Origin: Asterochloris sp. CNOR1
Lineage: Eukaryota > Chlorophyta > Trebouxiophyceae > Trebouxiales > Trebouxiaceae
DNA: 64,000 nt
Assembly (NCBI GenBank): GCA_963969365.1
Contig: OZ017751.1
Span: forward strand, 496,001 to 560,000
Direction: 5' to 3'
The first letter of the stretch is position 1. Every line of letters starts with the position of its first letter. Shown in pieces: positions 22,851 to 35,097 of the stretch. The translations under genes and the position numbers were made by a program. The notes beneath the pieces are model-generated. The model was not told the origin of the DNA and did not search any database. It worked only from the letters and a program-made list of their open reading frames with translations.

Positions 22851-25092
22851 ATGTCTGTGGTGCTCGGCATCGATGGTGGAGCCAGTAAGACGGTGTGCTG
22901 TGTGCTGGATAGAAGCACAGGACAGGAGGTAGCAAGATCCAGTTCAGGCTCTTCCAACTGGTGAACCCTTGACGCCTTATATGCAGCAGGGCTGTTGAGC
23001 CTAGGCCCCAATCAAGACATGCCTGGCTGCGCTGCAGGAATGCAGTGAGTCGCCCTGAGGCTGAGGCAGCCCTGAGAGCCTCCATCGAAGGTGACAGCCT
23101 GTCTTGATGCTGGAGGGGCCCACGTCCTTGATGCCTGCCCCAGCATTGTTCTGCGCCCATGCAGGGGCCCTCTTTTCCAGTCAGCGAGCCCTGGAAGATG
23201 TTGCAGCAGTCTGTCTGGCCCTCGCAGGTGCAGACACCCCCGAAGATGAGCAAGCCATAGCAGCCAGCGTTAGGCCCTGGTTCCCTGCACAGGTAGGTGA
23301 GTCAGGGCCTGGCGCAGCTTTGTGATACGCAGGGAATCCCCTAGGTCTGACCTTGCAGCACGTTCAAGCCCTAGGGGCACAGCTTGCTTCTCAAGAGCAG
23401 CACCATGCAGCCGATTGCAATGCAAGGCACTGCGTGCTGGCTGCAGCCACTGGCCAAGCATTTGGGTGACCACTGCTACTGCATCATGCAGGCAGACGTG
23501 CAGGTCTGCAACGATGCAGTGGCAGCTCTTGCTTCCGGCACAGGTGGCCAGCTGCATGGCATTGTCCTCATCGCCGGCACAGGCAAGCACTTGTGTTGCA
23601 CTCAACAGGATCCATTTGGACCTTTCTTGTTCTGCTCACGTTCCGCTAACCTGCACTGTTGCACATGTCGCTGCTTGGCTTGACCTTCTTCTGGGGCTGC
23701 TAGAATGCAGGACTGTGGCTGACAGTGGTGGTTCCCACGCCAGCATTGCCATATGCTCAGCTGACCGCTGCCTCAGCTCAGCAAGGCACCTGACAAGCTG
23801 CTCCTGTTGCTCAGGTACGATTGCCTTTGGCATCAATAGAGACACCGCACAAACCCACAGGGCCTCAGGCTGGGGCCCATTGTTTCTTGACAGTGGCAGC
23901 GGCCATGACCTAGGTGAGGACAGCACTGACTCAGTGCTGAGCTTCAGTGTGTTTTGCGTGACCTGTGGCTACTTACAGCAGCAGCGCCTGAGGGCCTCCA
24001 GCATGGAGCCCTCCCTGCTGCTTCCTGGCTGCTCACATTGTGTGCTCCAGCACCTCCCCAGATTTGATGATGACCCAACTCACGCGCAGGGATGCGAGCT
24101 CTGCAGGCTGTTGCTCGTGCTGCTGATGGGCGGGGCGCAGCCACAGCCCTGACAGAACATGTCTGCCAGCATTCTGACGTCAGTCAGCCCGCAGAGCTTC
24201 TCAGGCAAGCAGGCTTGGCCCACTTTCACTTGTGTCTTCTTGGAGGAATGGTCTGCATGCAGACCACAGACTGGAGCAGGCCCTGCTGGATGCTTTGCAA
24301 TGGCATTTGCTGGATGCTTTACAAGGGCATTTGCCAGCTGTACCTGTCTGCAAGCCTGGAGGATTTGGTGCTGCCTCATGGGCAGCCAGCAGCACCAATG
24401 TGGGAAGGCCACACAGCCATGCAGGCCTCATATCAGCAGTGACAGCTTGTGGAGACTCATGTGACACGTGCTGGTGCCTGCAGGTGGGCATATGCAGACA
24501 GAGGCTGGGCGCACATTGCAGCACTGGCTCCTTTGCTGGTGCAGTGTGCTCAGCAGGGCGATGAGGTGGCACAGGCCCAGGTGGCTGCAGCTGTGGGGGA
24601 TCTTGTGACAAGCGTGGTGACCGTTGCAGGCAAATTGCAGATACAGCAGGCCTTCTCTGTGGTGCTGGCAGGTGGGGCCGAGCGGCGTCCTGCAGTGGCC
24701 TGATGCCTGCTGCAGCCCGTGCTGCTTCATGCAGCCCGCACCGGCTGCTGTTGCAGACCTGAAGCTTTGAGCCCATGAGCTGCCTGCTGCAGCCTGTGCT
24801 ACTTCCAGCCTGCCCCAGCCCAAAGCAGCTGCCTGCCGTAAGACAACAATGCACTTCCTGCACTGCAGGTGGCTTGCTTGGGCCTGGTTCCCACTATACC
24901 AGGCTCTGTCAGGAAGCACTTGCAGCTGCTCTACCACAACATGCAGATGTGGTCCTGCCTGAGGTGAGCCACAGCTTGTGCCAAGCTGGCAGTGTGACTG
25001 ACACCCAACAACTCACGGGTGTACTGCAGGCTGATGCTGCCACTGGCGCAGCATGGCTAGCCCATCATAGATGTACGGCTCCCGCGACATAG
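22851..25092 (+). CDS. NAGK: N-acetyl-D-glucosamine kinase (BadF/BadG ATPase family)
   Basis: Phosphorylates GlcNAc to GlcNAc-6-phosphate, the salvage step that feeds UDP-GlcNAc synthesis. Nine exons join in phase: 22851-22960, 23038-23090, 23165-23292, 23492-23582, 23815-23913, 24090-24204, 24484-24671, 24869-24963 and 25030-25092, giving about 313 residues, close to the family length. Visible motifs are phosphate-1 VVLGIDGGASKT, then SGSSNWNAV, CLALAGADTPED, NDAVAALASGTGG, LIAGTGTIAFGINRD, ASGWGPLFLDSGSGHDLG, the GDEVA helix and GGLLGPGS near the C-terminus. Two introns (23583-23814 and 24205-24483) start with GC instead of GT. An in-frame ATG at 22776 lies 25 codons upstream but lacks family support. 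Element copy 2 ends 126 bp before the start. Confidence 0.88.
24288..24340 (+). repeat. short direct repeat in NAGK intron 6
   Basis: The block GCTGGATGCTTTRCAA followed by GGCATTTGC occurs twice in tandem with a period of about 27 bp, inside the GC-AG intron. Confidence 0.6.
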
Positions 25093-25690
25093 AGCAGAAG
25101 GCTACTTCATCATTATCGCTTCTGACAGCAGGAGGGCGCAAAATTCATGCACAGAAACTTAAATGAGGACTTGGCAAGGGCGCTACAGCAGAGCATATGC
25201 TGCTTTACAGATCTATATTGTAATGGGACTCAGCTCAAGATCACATCATATGGGCAGCCAGCACCGTACAGCCATTGCGGCACTGCCAGATGGCCTTTGA
25301 TAACTGCGACGTGGCAGAGGGTCACGGCGCTTGGGCCCCATGACTTGCCACCATGCTGCCATGCGAGCTTCGCTGCTGTCAGGTGTCTGCTGCTGAAGGA
25401 GGAGCCTGGGCAACTCTTTGCCTGACAAACAGTCTGCCAGGCAGCCAAAGCTAGAGTGATGCTGGAAAGCCAGCAATGCCCACAAGATTGCTGCAGATGG
25501 GAAGCTTCTTGAGAAAGGTCTGCATGTCCCAGAGGTCCAGCAGATGTTGCGTAGGCTTCAGGGCCTCCCTGCGGATGGACGATCGTGGTCAGCTGCACTA
25601 GCTCTGGTGTTCTGCACCTGGCAGAGCTTATTGGGGAGCAGTTGCTCGCCCTTCCCTCCAGAATCAGCTTTGACTTCTCCCGTTCGGGAC
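25093..25690. other. intergenic between NAGK and MLH3
   Basis: No exon recognised. It should contain the 3' end of the NAGK transcript and the MLH3 promoter; no clear motif seen. Confidence 0.4.
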
Positions 25691-28600
25691 ATGCCAGGCA
25701 TCAGGTTGCTCAGCACAGCGGTGACCTTCAGGCTGCGATCCTCCTGCATAGTTTCATCGCTGGCCCAGGCAGTCGAGGAGTGCTGCTGCAACAGCATCGA
25801 TGCAGGTCAGCAGATCTGCCTGGAAGTGGCCTCAGGCAGCTGCTTTAGGACCACTTTATCAGCAGACTGCAGGTGGCTGCAGGTGCCTCCCGCATTGAGG
25901 TGCACATCAATGCCCAGCAGTTGGCCTTCAGTGTGGAAGATGACGGCCATGGCATCCCCGCTGCTGACCTCAGCCTCTTGGGTGTGCGCCATGCCTCCTC
26001 AAAGCTGCACTCTCTGCAGCAGCTGCAGCAGGGATCAGCCACGCTCGGATTCAGAGGTGAAGCTCTGGCCTCAATCGCGGAGCGAGCCAGGCTGGAGATC
26101 ACCTCCAAGGCATGCGGCGCCTTTGAGACGCACTGCAAGATTCTGCAGGGTGGCACTGTGCTCAAACAGGTGACAAACTTCGCCATAACTGTTCAGCCTT
26201 GCATCATTCAGCATTGATGTGTGCCTGCACCTCAAGACCCTCCAGCCCCTCTACTGCAAACTGTGAATGCTTGCTTTGTCTATGCGGGACTCATGACCTG
26301 CTGCAGGGACTTGCTTTGCAGCCGCGCATGCACACAGGCACCTGCGTGACTGTCAAGGACTGGCTGTTCAATCAGCCTGTACTCCGTCGGCAGGTAGCAA
26401 AGCAGAGGTGAGAATTTTGTACACATTGTATGGCAGCGTTCAGGCGTGCCTAAGCAGGTTCTGCAGATGCAGCTGCTTGAGGGTGCAGTCTCCTCAAGTG
26501 TTCAAAGGGAGATGCTGGTACGCCCAGGTGCATGACACCTCGTTGCTGCTGGCTTGCACTGCCGACATTGAGCATACATTGTGCTGTTGTCATTTCTTCA
26601 CAGGCCCCAGCAGGAGCTGGAGAACAGTCGGCAGCGCCTGCTGTGTGTGGCACTGGCGTGGCCTGAGACAGCCTTCATGCTGGTGGATGTCAACAGCAAC
26701 AAGGGTGTGCTGAGCCTGTCCAAGGTGCTTGCCTTTGTTTGGTGGCATTGAGCTGCCTGCTCTGTGCTTGTGCTGCCATGGAATGAGGTTGCTAGCGTGA
26801 CGCTTGCATGCCAAGGCATGATGCTGCACGAGCTGGTGCCACGCCTACCACACGTCTCAACACACAACCTGAGTGGTGTACTGCTGCCAATGCTGCAGGC
26901 ACGCACACTGTCTGCGGTGCTGCCCATGGTGTTCGGCAGTCTGGTGCCAGACATTGTGGAGGTGTCAGCCCAGCAGGGGCAGCTGCACCTCAGCGGCTTT
27001 ATTAGCAGGCCTCCTGCCGGCAGCAGCACCACAACCACTCAGCTGCTCTACGTCAACAAGCGCTGCGTCACCTGCCACGAGGCAGCAAAGGTCATCTCAG
27101 CCCTGCATCAAAGTGTGTTGCAGCGTCTGGGCAGGCCCCACGGCATGGCTGGCGCCACCCTTGGGCGTGCACACAAGGACTCCTGCGGGCACCCCGCTTT
27201 TGCACTGGCACTCACCTGCCCTCTGAGCTGTTATGAGGTCATCTGCGAATCCAACAGGCCCCACGTGGGATTCAGGGACACAGCTGCAGTGCTGCGCCTT
27301 CTGGAGGCGGCAGTGCTGCAGTCCTGGCATGATTTGCTAGGCGACTACCTGATCACAGCCGTGCAGGAGGCCAGAGCAGGCAACCCCAGCAAAGCAGGCA
27401 GCAGCAGCAGGCATGCTGTGAGCATCATCAAGCATGAGCCTGTTGTGGGCACCAGCGACAGTCGCGACATAGCTATCACGACCAAACGCAAGGATGAATA
27501 TGCTGTGCTGTCTCAGCCCAGACGCCAGGAGGAGGCGCTGCCCACCTGCGGGGCCGCAGCCGCTCCTCATGGCCAGTCAGCGCAGGGCGTGAAAGTGTTC
27601 TACACCATGTCAGCAAGGCAATTAGCCCGTAAGCGGAAGCGGCCCGGCCCAGAGAACGGCAGGCGGTCAGCACCAGCTGCCATCAATGCAGAGTCGGATA
27701 ATCCTGCTGGCGACGTGGAGCTGGAGGCCCTGCTGCAGCAGCCACTGAGCCCCCTTGAGCCCCAAAAGGCGGCCAGCAGCGCCCCTAACGCTGTTTTGAA
27801 GCGATGCAGGGCAGGGCAGCTGAAGCACCACAGTGCTATACAGTCAGACCAAGAGCACCTGCCAGGCAGGTTGCGCAGGCAGGTGGCACTGTCCACAGAG
27901 GCCTTTCACGCTTCAGATCACCACTCTGCACTGCACAGCTTGTCTGGTAAACTCGGCATCCTACAACAGCAGCTGCGCTGCTCACGCAAGCTACAGGCCA
28001 CCACCTTGGGCAGGCAGGGCCCGCCGCAGCGCTTGACTTATAGCCCTCTTGCTGAAGCTGCGGAAGCTGGGGGCTGCAGCCTCCCCTGGGAAGGCCTCGC
28101 TGAAGAGCAGGAGTGCAGCACACCTGCTGTGGCTGCAGCAGCTGGCCAGGTGCCTGAGCATCCCAGGCAGTCAGCTGCAGTCAGGCCAGCTCGTCGTCCA
28201 GAGAGGGATCACAAGCTGCCGCGTGCAGAGAAAGCTGCAGAGAGCGCCATGCTGCACAGCAGGCGGCAGTGGGAGTCTTTCTCAGGCCTGTCAGCCAACT
28301 TTCGCATGCCTGTGCGGCAAGGCCAGCCGCCAGCATGGCAGCAGCGCAGGCGGGCCCACTCAGCCCTGCCACACCCTGCCACCAGGAAAGGCGTGAAAGG
28401 AGTGAGCCTCAATGGCAGGAGTGGCAGGCTGGCGGCGCAAACTCTGAACGCTCAAGAGGCATGGTGCAGCGGCACTGATTGGCCAGCTGAGGAGGAAAGA
28501 GCTGGCCGCGCTGAAGCCAGCAGGAGATCTGAGGCCCAGCTGGCACTGGATGCAACCAGCTTAGGCGCTGGCGCGAGCACCTCTGCCGCACCTGCCATCA

Positions 28601-30724
28601 CACAGACCGCTTGCCCGCCACTGCAGGCAACAGTTGCAGGTTCAGCAGGAGCAGCACCAGATCAGGTAGCCAGTGAGCAGAGGCTGCTGCCCAACCTGCC
28701 ATGCAATCTGCCTGCCACGGGGCGACCTGCCCTCACCGGCACATGCCGGGTGGAAGAACAGCAGATGCAGGCAAGGCAGCAGGAGTTGGCTGCTGCAGCC
28801 CCTGCCCCTGATACAGGACAGGGCAGCACTGCTGCTAGGGCAGCAGCCCCACAGACCCCTGCAGTCCTCTCGCAGCTGCCACCTGAAGGGTCAAAAGCGC
28901 CTGCTAGCTCTCAGGGAACTGCCAGGTGCTTCGGCACTAGTAGCCGAGGGGCTGCACAAGAGAGTGGAGGGCTGGATGTCAGCCAGCAAGCCGAGGCATT
29001 GGGGGGCGAGGAGGTCATTCAGCTTTCTGGGAGCGTGGAGAGCTGCCCAGGTGCTGAGCGTGCCATGAGGAGTGGCAGAGGCCCCATGCCAGCGCCTCGA
29101 GAGGCTGGGCAGTCGCTGCACCTTCAGCAGCTGTTGGAGGGTGTTCATAGGCATTTGGCAGCCTTACAGGAGCATGCTGCTGGCAGTTGCAGGCCAGCGT
29201 CAGCAGGAGCCAGGCTTCCTGTCTCAGCACTGCAAAAGGCGTCAGCCAGGCAGGTGACTCTGTGCTGCTTCAACATTGAGCAGGATGAGTTCCCACTGTC
29301 TGCTGCTGCTGCCTCTGACTTGCACCCAAAAATTTGAAGAAGGCAGGCAGCACTATGGGGGATCAAGGAGTTGCTTTATGAGCTCATGCCAGACTGCAGG
29401 GGCTCAAGGAATTGCTCCAACAGCCACCGCAACCCAGAAGGCAGCCTGCTGCCAGAGTTTGACCCCTCCTGCATCCTCAGGCGCCCACAGCAAGGCCTCA
29501 CTTCAGTGGCAGAGCTGCAGCAGTGTGCTGGCCTGCCAGCTGTACGTGCCACCCTGAGCCGCGCCGAGCTGCAGCAGGCTCAGCTCATCGCACAGGTGTG
29601 TCCAGCAGCAGACTGCAGCCTGACATGCTGCAGGTCACATTGCTGCGCCTCTTCTTGCCCTCGCTTCATATTTGTCAACCAGCAAGAACCCAGGAAGTGT
29701 GGGAGACGTGCTGTGCAGGTTGACAGCAAGTTCCTGGCTGTGGTCAGCGGTGGGATGCTGGCCTTGGTGGACCAGCATGCAGCAGACGAGAGGGTGCAGC
29801 TGGAAAGGCTGAGGGGACAGGTTGTGGCAGCTGGGGGACGCCAGGTGGGCCCTGAGAGTTGCAGGGTGCTGTGGGCCATGAGCGTTGCTATTTCTCTGTT
29901 AAAGGAAGCAGCCCATACATGCACCCAGTGGTGACCATCCTGACCCTTCCCGGCTCTTCAAACACAGCGGTGCACACCAAACCTGCACGTAGCTGTGTAG
30001 GGTGGCATGACAGTCTGGTGAACCACTCCCTTCTAGGTGGCTTGGCGGTCTGATGTAATATCCCCTTCAGGGGCCATAGCAGCGTGATGCACCACTTCCA
30101 ACAAGAGGCCTGATAGTGTGAGTTATCGACCCTGTGCAGGTGCAGAGCAGCAGCAGTAGGCCTTGTGTGCCGCCACAAGAGGTGCAGCTGAACTTGAGTG
30201 AGAAGTGCAGCCTTGAGGCCTGGGCAGACAAGCTGCAGGCATGGGGCTGGCAGTGGAGCCCTGCTGGTGGCAGCTGTGTCAGGCTCACACATCACGCTGA
30301 GGTCTTGGGCACTGCTTTAGGGGCAACAGACTTCCAGGTGAGGGTGCTCTTACTGTTCTCCCGGCATGAGCAGAGAACGTTCTCTGCAGCAGTCAAGCAT
30401 ATGCTGGCGCAGCCTTTGATCTCAGATGCACTGCATGTCGCACTCTGCTGATGAAGTGCTGAAAAGAGGGTGTCTGTGCAGGTTTTCCTGCACCAATTGG
30501 CAGAAACCCATGGCTCTCAGACTATGCCGCCTGGTGTCAATAGGGTTCTCACTTTCAAAGCGTGCCGAACGGCAGTCATGTTTGGAGACATTCTCGACGA
30601 TGCAACCTGCAGGCAGCTGCTGCAAAATCTCAAGCAAACTCAGCTGCCTTTCATGTGTGCCCATGGAAGACCCACCATCAAAGTCTTCGCAGATCTTGAT
30701 GTGCTCGAGAAGCTGTGGCAATGA
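25691..30724 (+). CDS. MLH3: DNA mismatch repair protein MLH3 (MutL-gamma endonuclease subunit)
   Basis: Partner of MLH1 in mismatch repair and meiotic crossover resolution. The first exons join in phase: 25691-25805, 25883-26169, 26307-26407, 26604-26724, then a giant exon from 26899 to at most 29337. The GHKL ATPase is intact: motif I AVEECCCNSIDAG with Glu and Asn, motif II VEDDGHGIP, motif III LGFRGEALASI. The large exon encodes about 700 residues of low-complexity Ala/Gln/Ser linker. The C-terminal part has exons near 29400-29595, 29720-29846, 30140-30339 and 30481-30724. It carries the metal-binding endonuclease motif DQHAADERVQLE (DQHA-x2-E-x4-E), the ACR box FKACRTAVMFGD and FMCAHGRPT, as in MLH3. 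The start MPGIRLLSTAVTFRLRSS aligns with family starts. The splice from the giant exon to the next one is not resolved. Confidence 0.85.
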
Positions 30725-30868
30725 GAGACTGCGTTTGCTTGTCATTACCCAGGAAGAACAATCAGGGACAGGTGTGGGGGTCAGGCATGTCACAGCTGCA
30801 AATAGTCTGGGGCCATCTGGGAAAGCCATTTAATCATGGCCTGGTGGGCTCTAGCCTGCGCTTCATGC

Positions 30869-32749
30869 CTACTGCTGGGCCCCTGGCAGGAGCTCTTGAG
30901 GAATACCTGCACAAAGGCGGCAACGTTGTGGAAGCAGCCCTTGTACATCAGGTGCACTGTGCAGGCAGGGGTTCCAGAGGACAAGCAGGCAGCTCACCGC
31001 CAGGCTTCCACAGCTTTGATTGAATGCCGACCAGCCTCAAAGAGCTTTGCTTCCTCGACGCAGAGCAGCATGCGCATGCGAGTCGTCTCGGGCCCTGTAT
31101 CTGTGGTGTGCGCGCGCGTCAAGAGCTCCTGCAGGGACAGCAGAGTGGGCCGTTGCCCCACTCCAGGGTGGTGCCGCCTGCAACTGGTCAAATGCCAGGC
31201 AGCCAGTCTCACAACAGGAGCTTGCGATCCTGCAGCCCCCTAGATGGTGCAAGCTGCTGCTGCCTTCTTGCACACAAGCGCCCAGCTTTCAACAGCCTTG
31301 CCGCAGGGCACCCACCCAGCCACCTCACTCCTCATGACTCCCACCTTATATCTATTGATGAATGTCTTGATGACAAATGGGGCCAGCCTGTCCTGAGTGC
31401 ACAGTGCGCTGAGCTGCTCGGCGACTGTGTAGAAGTAGGGGCAGCGCGTGCGCAGGTCCTCACACCCTGCCCCAGCCTCCAGCTTACGCTGCATCTTGCG
31501 CCCAAACCACCTAGGCAACCTGCTGTGCAGCAACAGCAGGTCAATGCTGCGCTCATGCCAGCGGGCTGCAGGCTTCGTGGCGGCACTGAGGTGGCATGCC
31601 ACCAGGCAGCCTGCAGCATGCAAGGCACCTTGCATATGTGAGCAAGGGACTGGCAGGATGCTTGCTTTGCATTAGCTGCGCCCGCACAGGAGCAGGCAAT
31701 GCCACATGGGGTGCTGGTCTTGCAGAAGATGCAAAAGAACAGATGGCCTCAATGTCTAGCAACTCATGTTTGGTAGCAGCCTCACACAATCGGACATGCA
31801 TTTAGCTCCTGTGCGTGAAGACCAGCAGAAGCTACGGACCCAGCATTCCACTTGTGCTTGGGCCATCTCTTGCAGAATAAGCACGTCCCAAACAAGAGGC
31901 CCCCAAGCTGATGACGCGTGCCAGCCCCACGCACTTGACGTGAACCCAGTTCTCGCAGGTGAAGCGCGGCAGCAGCCACAGGGGCAGCTCCACAGCTGTG
32001 CCCTCCCGCAGGTCCTCGTGGTCGCTGCTGGGGTCCAGAGCGCGCCCACAGCCCTTGACGGCCGTCGTCAGCTGCACAGGAATCAGAGTCTCCCCTGCAA
32101 GCATGGACCTGCTGGTGAGTGTGAGCAGCAGCCTGTGAGGCTGCCTGCTGAGCGTCTTGGGCCTGCCTGCTGAGCGTCTTGGGCCTGCCTGCAGGGCTTG
32201 GAGCCCTTGCCACCAGTTTCTCAGCAACACAGGGCATCCCTGCAGCACTGTGTGGCTTCCAAGAGGCGGCGTGGGGGGGCCTGCTGGGTCGCGCATGGCT
32301 GCACCCCTTGCCATTTGTCCTCAGCTGTACAGGGTGCAACACCAAGAGATCACTGCTGAGGTTCACGGCGAGCCCGCAGACCTTGACAAGCTTTGTTAGC
32401 TGCACCAGAGTAACAATCTGTCGTACAGCATCAGCATTATGCCCTTCCAGCAGCAAGCCAGAAAGGATTCAAAAATGGCCGCGACCTGAGATAGTGGCCA
32501 GCTGAACAGGGATCAGGGCCTCTCCTGCAGCATGATGGGCCTCCAACCTGCCGGGCCCCAGGAAAACAAGGTGATGCTGCCATCCCTAGCAGCATTGCAC
32601 ATGCAGAATGCCCTGTCAAGCCCTACGGCAGCCACCTGCATTTCTGGCAAGGGAGTTGTGCGCAGGATATCAGGGCATCAGCTCAGGGTGATGCTTTGCT
32701 GACCTGCCAAGATGTCGTGGACGTCATAGTAGTTGCTGCTGCTGCCCAT
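30869..32749 (-). CDS. PSF3: GINS complex subunit PSF3
   Basis: Part of the CMG replicative helicase (Cdc45-MCM-GINS), needed to start and drive DNA replication in the nucleus. Five exons join in phase: 32749-32704 (MGSSSNYYDVHDILA), 32094-31935 (LIPVQLTTAVKGCGRALDP and EDLREGTAVELPLWL), 31519-31345 (LPRWFGRKMQRKL, then LRTRCPYFYTVAEQLSAL), 31128-30998 (ELLTRAHTTDTGPETTRMRM) and a short last exon ending at a TAG at 30869-30871. The length, about 190-200 residues, and the order of conserved blocks (YYD start, EG-x3-ELPLWL, PYFY, KLFEAG) match plant PSF3. The last exon is the least certain. Intron 1 is unusually long (about 610 bp) and contains decayed copies of exon 2. The 3' end converges on MLH3, 144 bp away. 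Confidence 0.85.
32145..32200 (+). repeat. 22-bp tandem repeat in PSF3 intron 1
   Basis: CCTGCTGAGCGTCTTGGGCCTG occurs twice head to tail with a partial third copy. Confidence 0.7.
32340..32530 (-). pseudogene. decayed duplicates of PSF3 exon 2 inside intron 1
   Basis: Two stretches resemble exon 2 (32094-31935). One, near 32527-32475, reads EALIPVQLATISGRG straight after a CTGCAG acceptor and then hits a stop. The other, near 32430-32340, reads LVQLTKLVKVCGLAVNLSSD against the real VQLTTAVKGCGRALDPSSD. Neither can replace exon 2. They look like remnants of tandem exon duplication and could act as decoy acceptors. Confidence 0.6.
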
Positions 32750-33301
32750 GGCAGATGCCGGCCCAGGAGGCACCCAGTGCCGACAGGTGTCTGTGAGCCG
32801 TGGCAGGCTTCAGCTACAGAGATGTAAGGCCGAGGACCGCCTGCCGGCACCTCGGCAGTGGCTGGCTCAGCCCTCTGTGCAGACCTGCTGAGTATGGCCC
32901 AGCACACAGGCTCCTGCTGTGCCACGTTTGCCTGGTGCACTGGTCAGCGCGGGGTGGATGCCTCAGAGATGAGCCTCTGAGGCTGCTGTCAGGATGTGTG
33001 GAGGGTCTGAGCCTTCACGGCTTGGTTGTCTGAACCGGGTGGCACAGTGCCTGGTGCCTGGCAAAGGCCAGATGGAGGCAGCTGTGTGCGCCTGTTCTGG
33101 GACGGGCAGCCCTGGGGCTTGCCACCTCAGCTGTGTGCTGCAGCCAGCGGGGGTCAGCTGCGTGCGGCTGTCAGTGAACAGCACCCCAGGCCTTCCCTGT
33201 AGGAGCTTCAGCTGCTGAGGTGGGCAGGCTCCGGCTCGCTGCCTCAGCAGTGTGCTGCAGCTTAAAACTGTCAGCTGTGTGCGTCGATGAGAGGGAGCGC
33301 C
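32750..33301. other. intergenic between PSF3 and RPC9
   Basis: Upstream region of PSF3 and downstream region of the next minus-strand gene. No exon with support on either strand. Confidence 0.4.
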
Positions 33302-35097
33302 TCAGGCCTCCTCCACAGGGGCTTTGGTGGCCACAGGCGCAGCCAGGTGCTCCTTGATGATAGCCAACAGCTCCTGGACGCGCTCGTCTGACGACAGTTC
33401 CAGGCTGTTTGGGATGGCCTACAGCAGTGCAAGAGGTAGTTGCACGCTGTAGCTGACTTCCCAGTGCCCTGCTAGACCTGCATCTCACACTGAGAGTTGG
33501 TCAAAATGGCCTGACAAACGCATATGCCCTGCAGCAGTGCAAGTCAGGAAGTCGGGTCAAAAAGGACGGCACCAACAATCTCTGGTGGCCCTGGAGGCGG
33601 TGCTGCTGGCAAATGGGCGATGGCTGGCAGCAGTGCAAGGGAGGCCCGAATGATGGGTCCAGGCCGACACCATTCAGACCTCCGCCACCTGTGTGTGCCG
33701 CAGTGCGCAGCCTGGGCTGGTTGCCTCCATCTGCTTTGGGCCAAGTTATCAGCTTGTCACAAGCTGGGGATGCATGCCGTTGGCGACACATCTGAAGCAA
33801 GCATGCATGCCTCCCACCCTCAGGCTTTCCAGCTGCTGGAACGATTGCCTAGCTCAACAGCCAGTCCAAAAGACAGAAGAAAACGAAGTCTCTTGCTACA
33901 ATGGCTCAAAGTAGGGCTTGTGTTCACTAGCACTATGGTGTGAAACGGCAGCTCGATGCTTGATGGCTCAGCAGGGTTCAGCTGCCGGCCTGTCTGCATG
34001 CGGTGCGCCGCAAACGCCACAGAGGTGATCATGGCCAACATCAAGCTGCCAGGCAGAAGCCACAAGATGCACTTCAACCGCTCAACGTACATGGTAGCAG
34101 TGGGCACACACGTCAACCTGCCCAGCTGCAGCTTACCAGTTGCAGCTCCAGGTCTGACTGGGGCCTCAGATTCACAAGCTGCACCTTTTCAGCTCGCGAC
34201 AGCTTGTAGCTGTGCTCCTGCAGGGCATGCAGGCAGCATGGTTGGGGCCTTTGAACTACATGGACATTGCAACACATGCCTATCAGCCTGTGCTTCGGCA
34301 GCCCACAGTGCTGAGTGGGAAGCTGACGGCGGTCCCCCACCTGAAGTGCATCACCTGGTTGCTCGTGCCAATTGTATGCAGGGTTCTGACCGAATGACTG
34401 AAGGCTCCATAGCCACCCATATCAGGCATCTCCTAGGGCCCTCTGCCGCAGCTGGGGCACAGCCTTGCTCAGCAGACTGGAGCGTCTGCAGATAACTGAG
34501 CAGCATGCTGTGAAGTGCAGCGCCTCTGCAAGCGGCATGTCAGGCGTGGCTGCACCTTGAGCGCGCCAAGGAAGGTGGCCACGCTGTCGCGGCTGTCCTT
34601 GTGAGCCCCTTGCTCTGTCAGATAGGTCCACAGCTGCAGGAGCAGGGCAGGTCTTGGTCTGCAGCAATGCGCAGGGCCCTGCTGCCATTGCAGTGCGGTG
34701 TGCGCGTCACTACCCACATTCCAGCCAGCGGCCAGGTGGCTGGCAGTATGCAGAAGCAGCTGGCACTGCTCTGCCGCCCTCAAAGATGGCTGGCATGCGA
34801 GTGGCACATGCTCAGGCTGAGCAAGAGTGAAGTGTCAAGCATAGCTGTGCCGGGAGCAGGTGTGTTTCTTCTTCAGGTCTGAATGCACCACGGCAGGCCT
34901 GATCCTACAGCAGGATCCAGCAACTGGTCCTGCAGCAGATCCTGCACGCTTTCAGGAGGTGCCTGCCCATGCAGTGCCAGGCAAGTAGGGCACTCACAGC
35001 CTGCTGTCCCTTGCCACCCAGGCCACGGTCCACTCCCTGTTCCTTGAGCAGGTCAGTGACTTCTGGGTTCGTCACGATTGCGTATTTGGCTTCCAAC
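33302..35097 (-). CDS. RPC9: RNA polymerase III subunit RPC9 (CGRP-RCP family), first exon unresolved
   Basis: The RPC9/RPB4-type subunit pairs with RPC8 to form the stalk of RNA polymerase III. Exons on the minus strand are 35097-34998 (LEAKYAIVTNPEVTDLLKEQ), 34633-34556 (LWTYLTEQGAHKDSRDSVAT), 34217-34137 (EHSYKLSRAEKVQLVNLRPQ) and 33418-33302 (LELSSDERVQELLAIIKEHL, then a Pro/Ala tail and TGA). All joins keep phase. The order N-terminal NxEV-DLL, a middle YL helix, KLSKAE-x2-QL-NLRP and a C-terminal EER-x-EELL matches the CRCP/RPC9 family rather than RPB4. The first exon, expected to be only MK plus a few residues, was not located. Introns of 300-700 bp are long for this window. Transcription diverges from the RNA-binding protein gene at 35423. 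Confidence 0.75.

Noticed and set aside
26598-27038. Minus-strand frame of 146 codons over MLH3
   Set aside because: Antisense to the conserved ATPase exons of MLH3.
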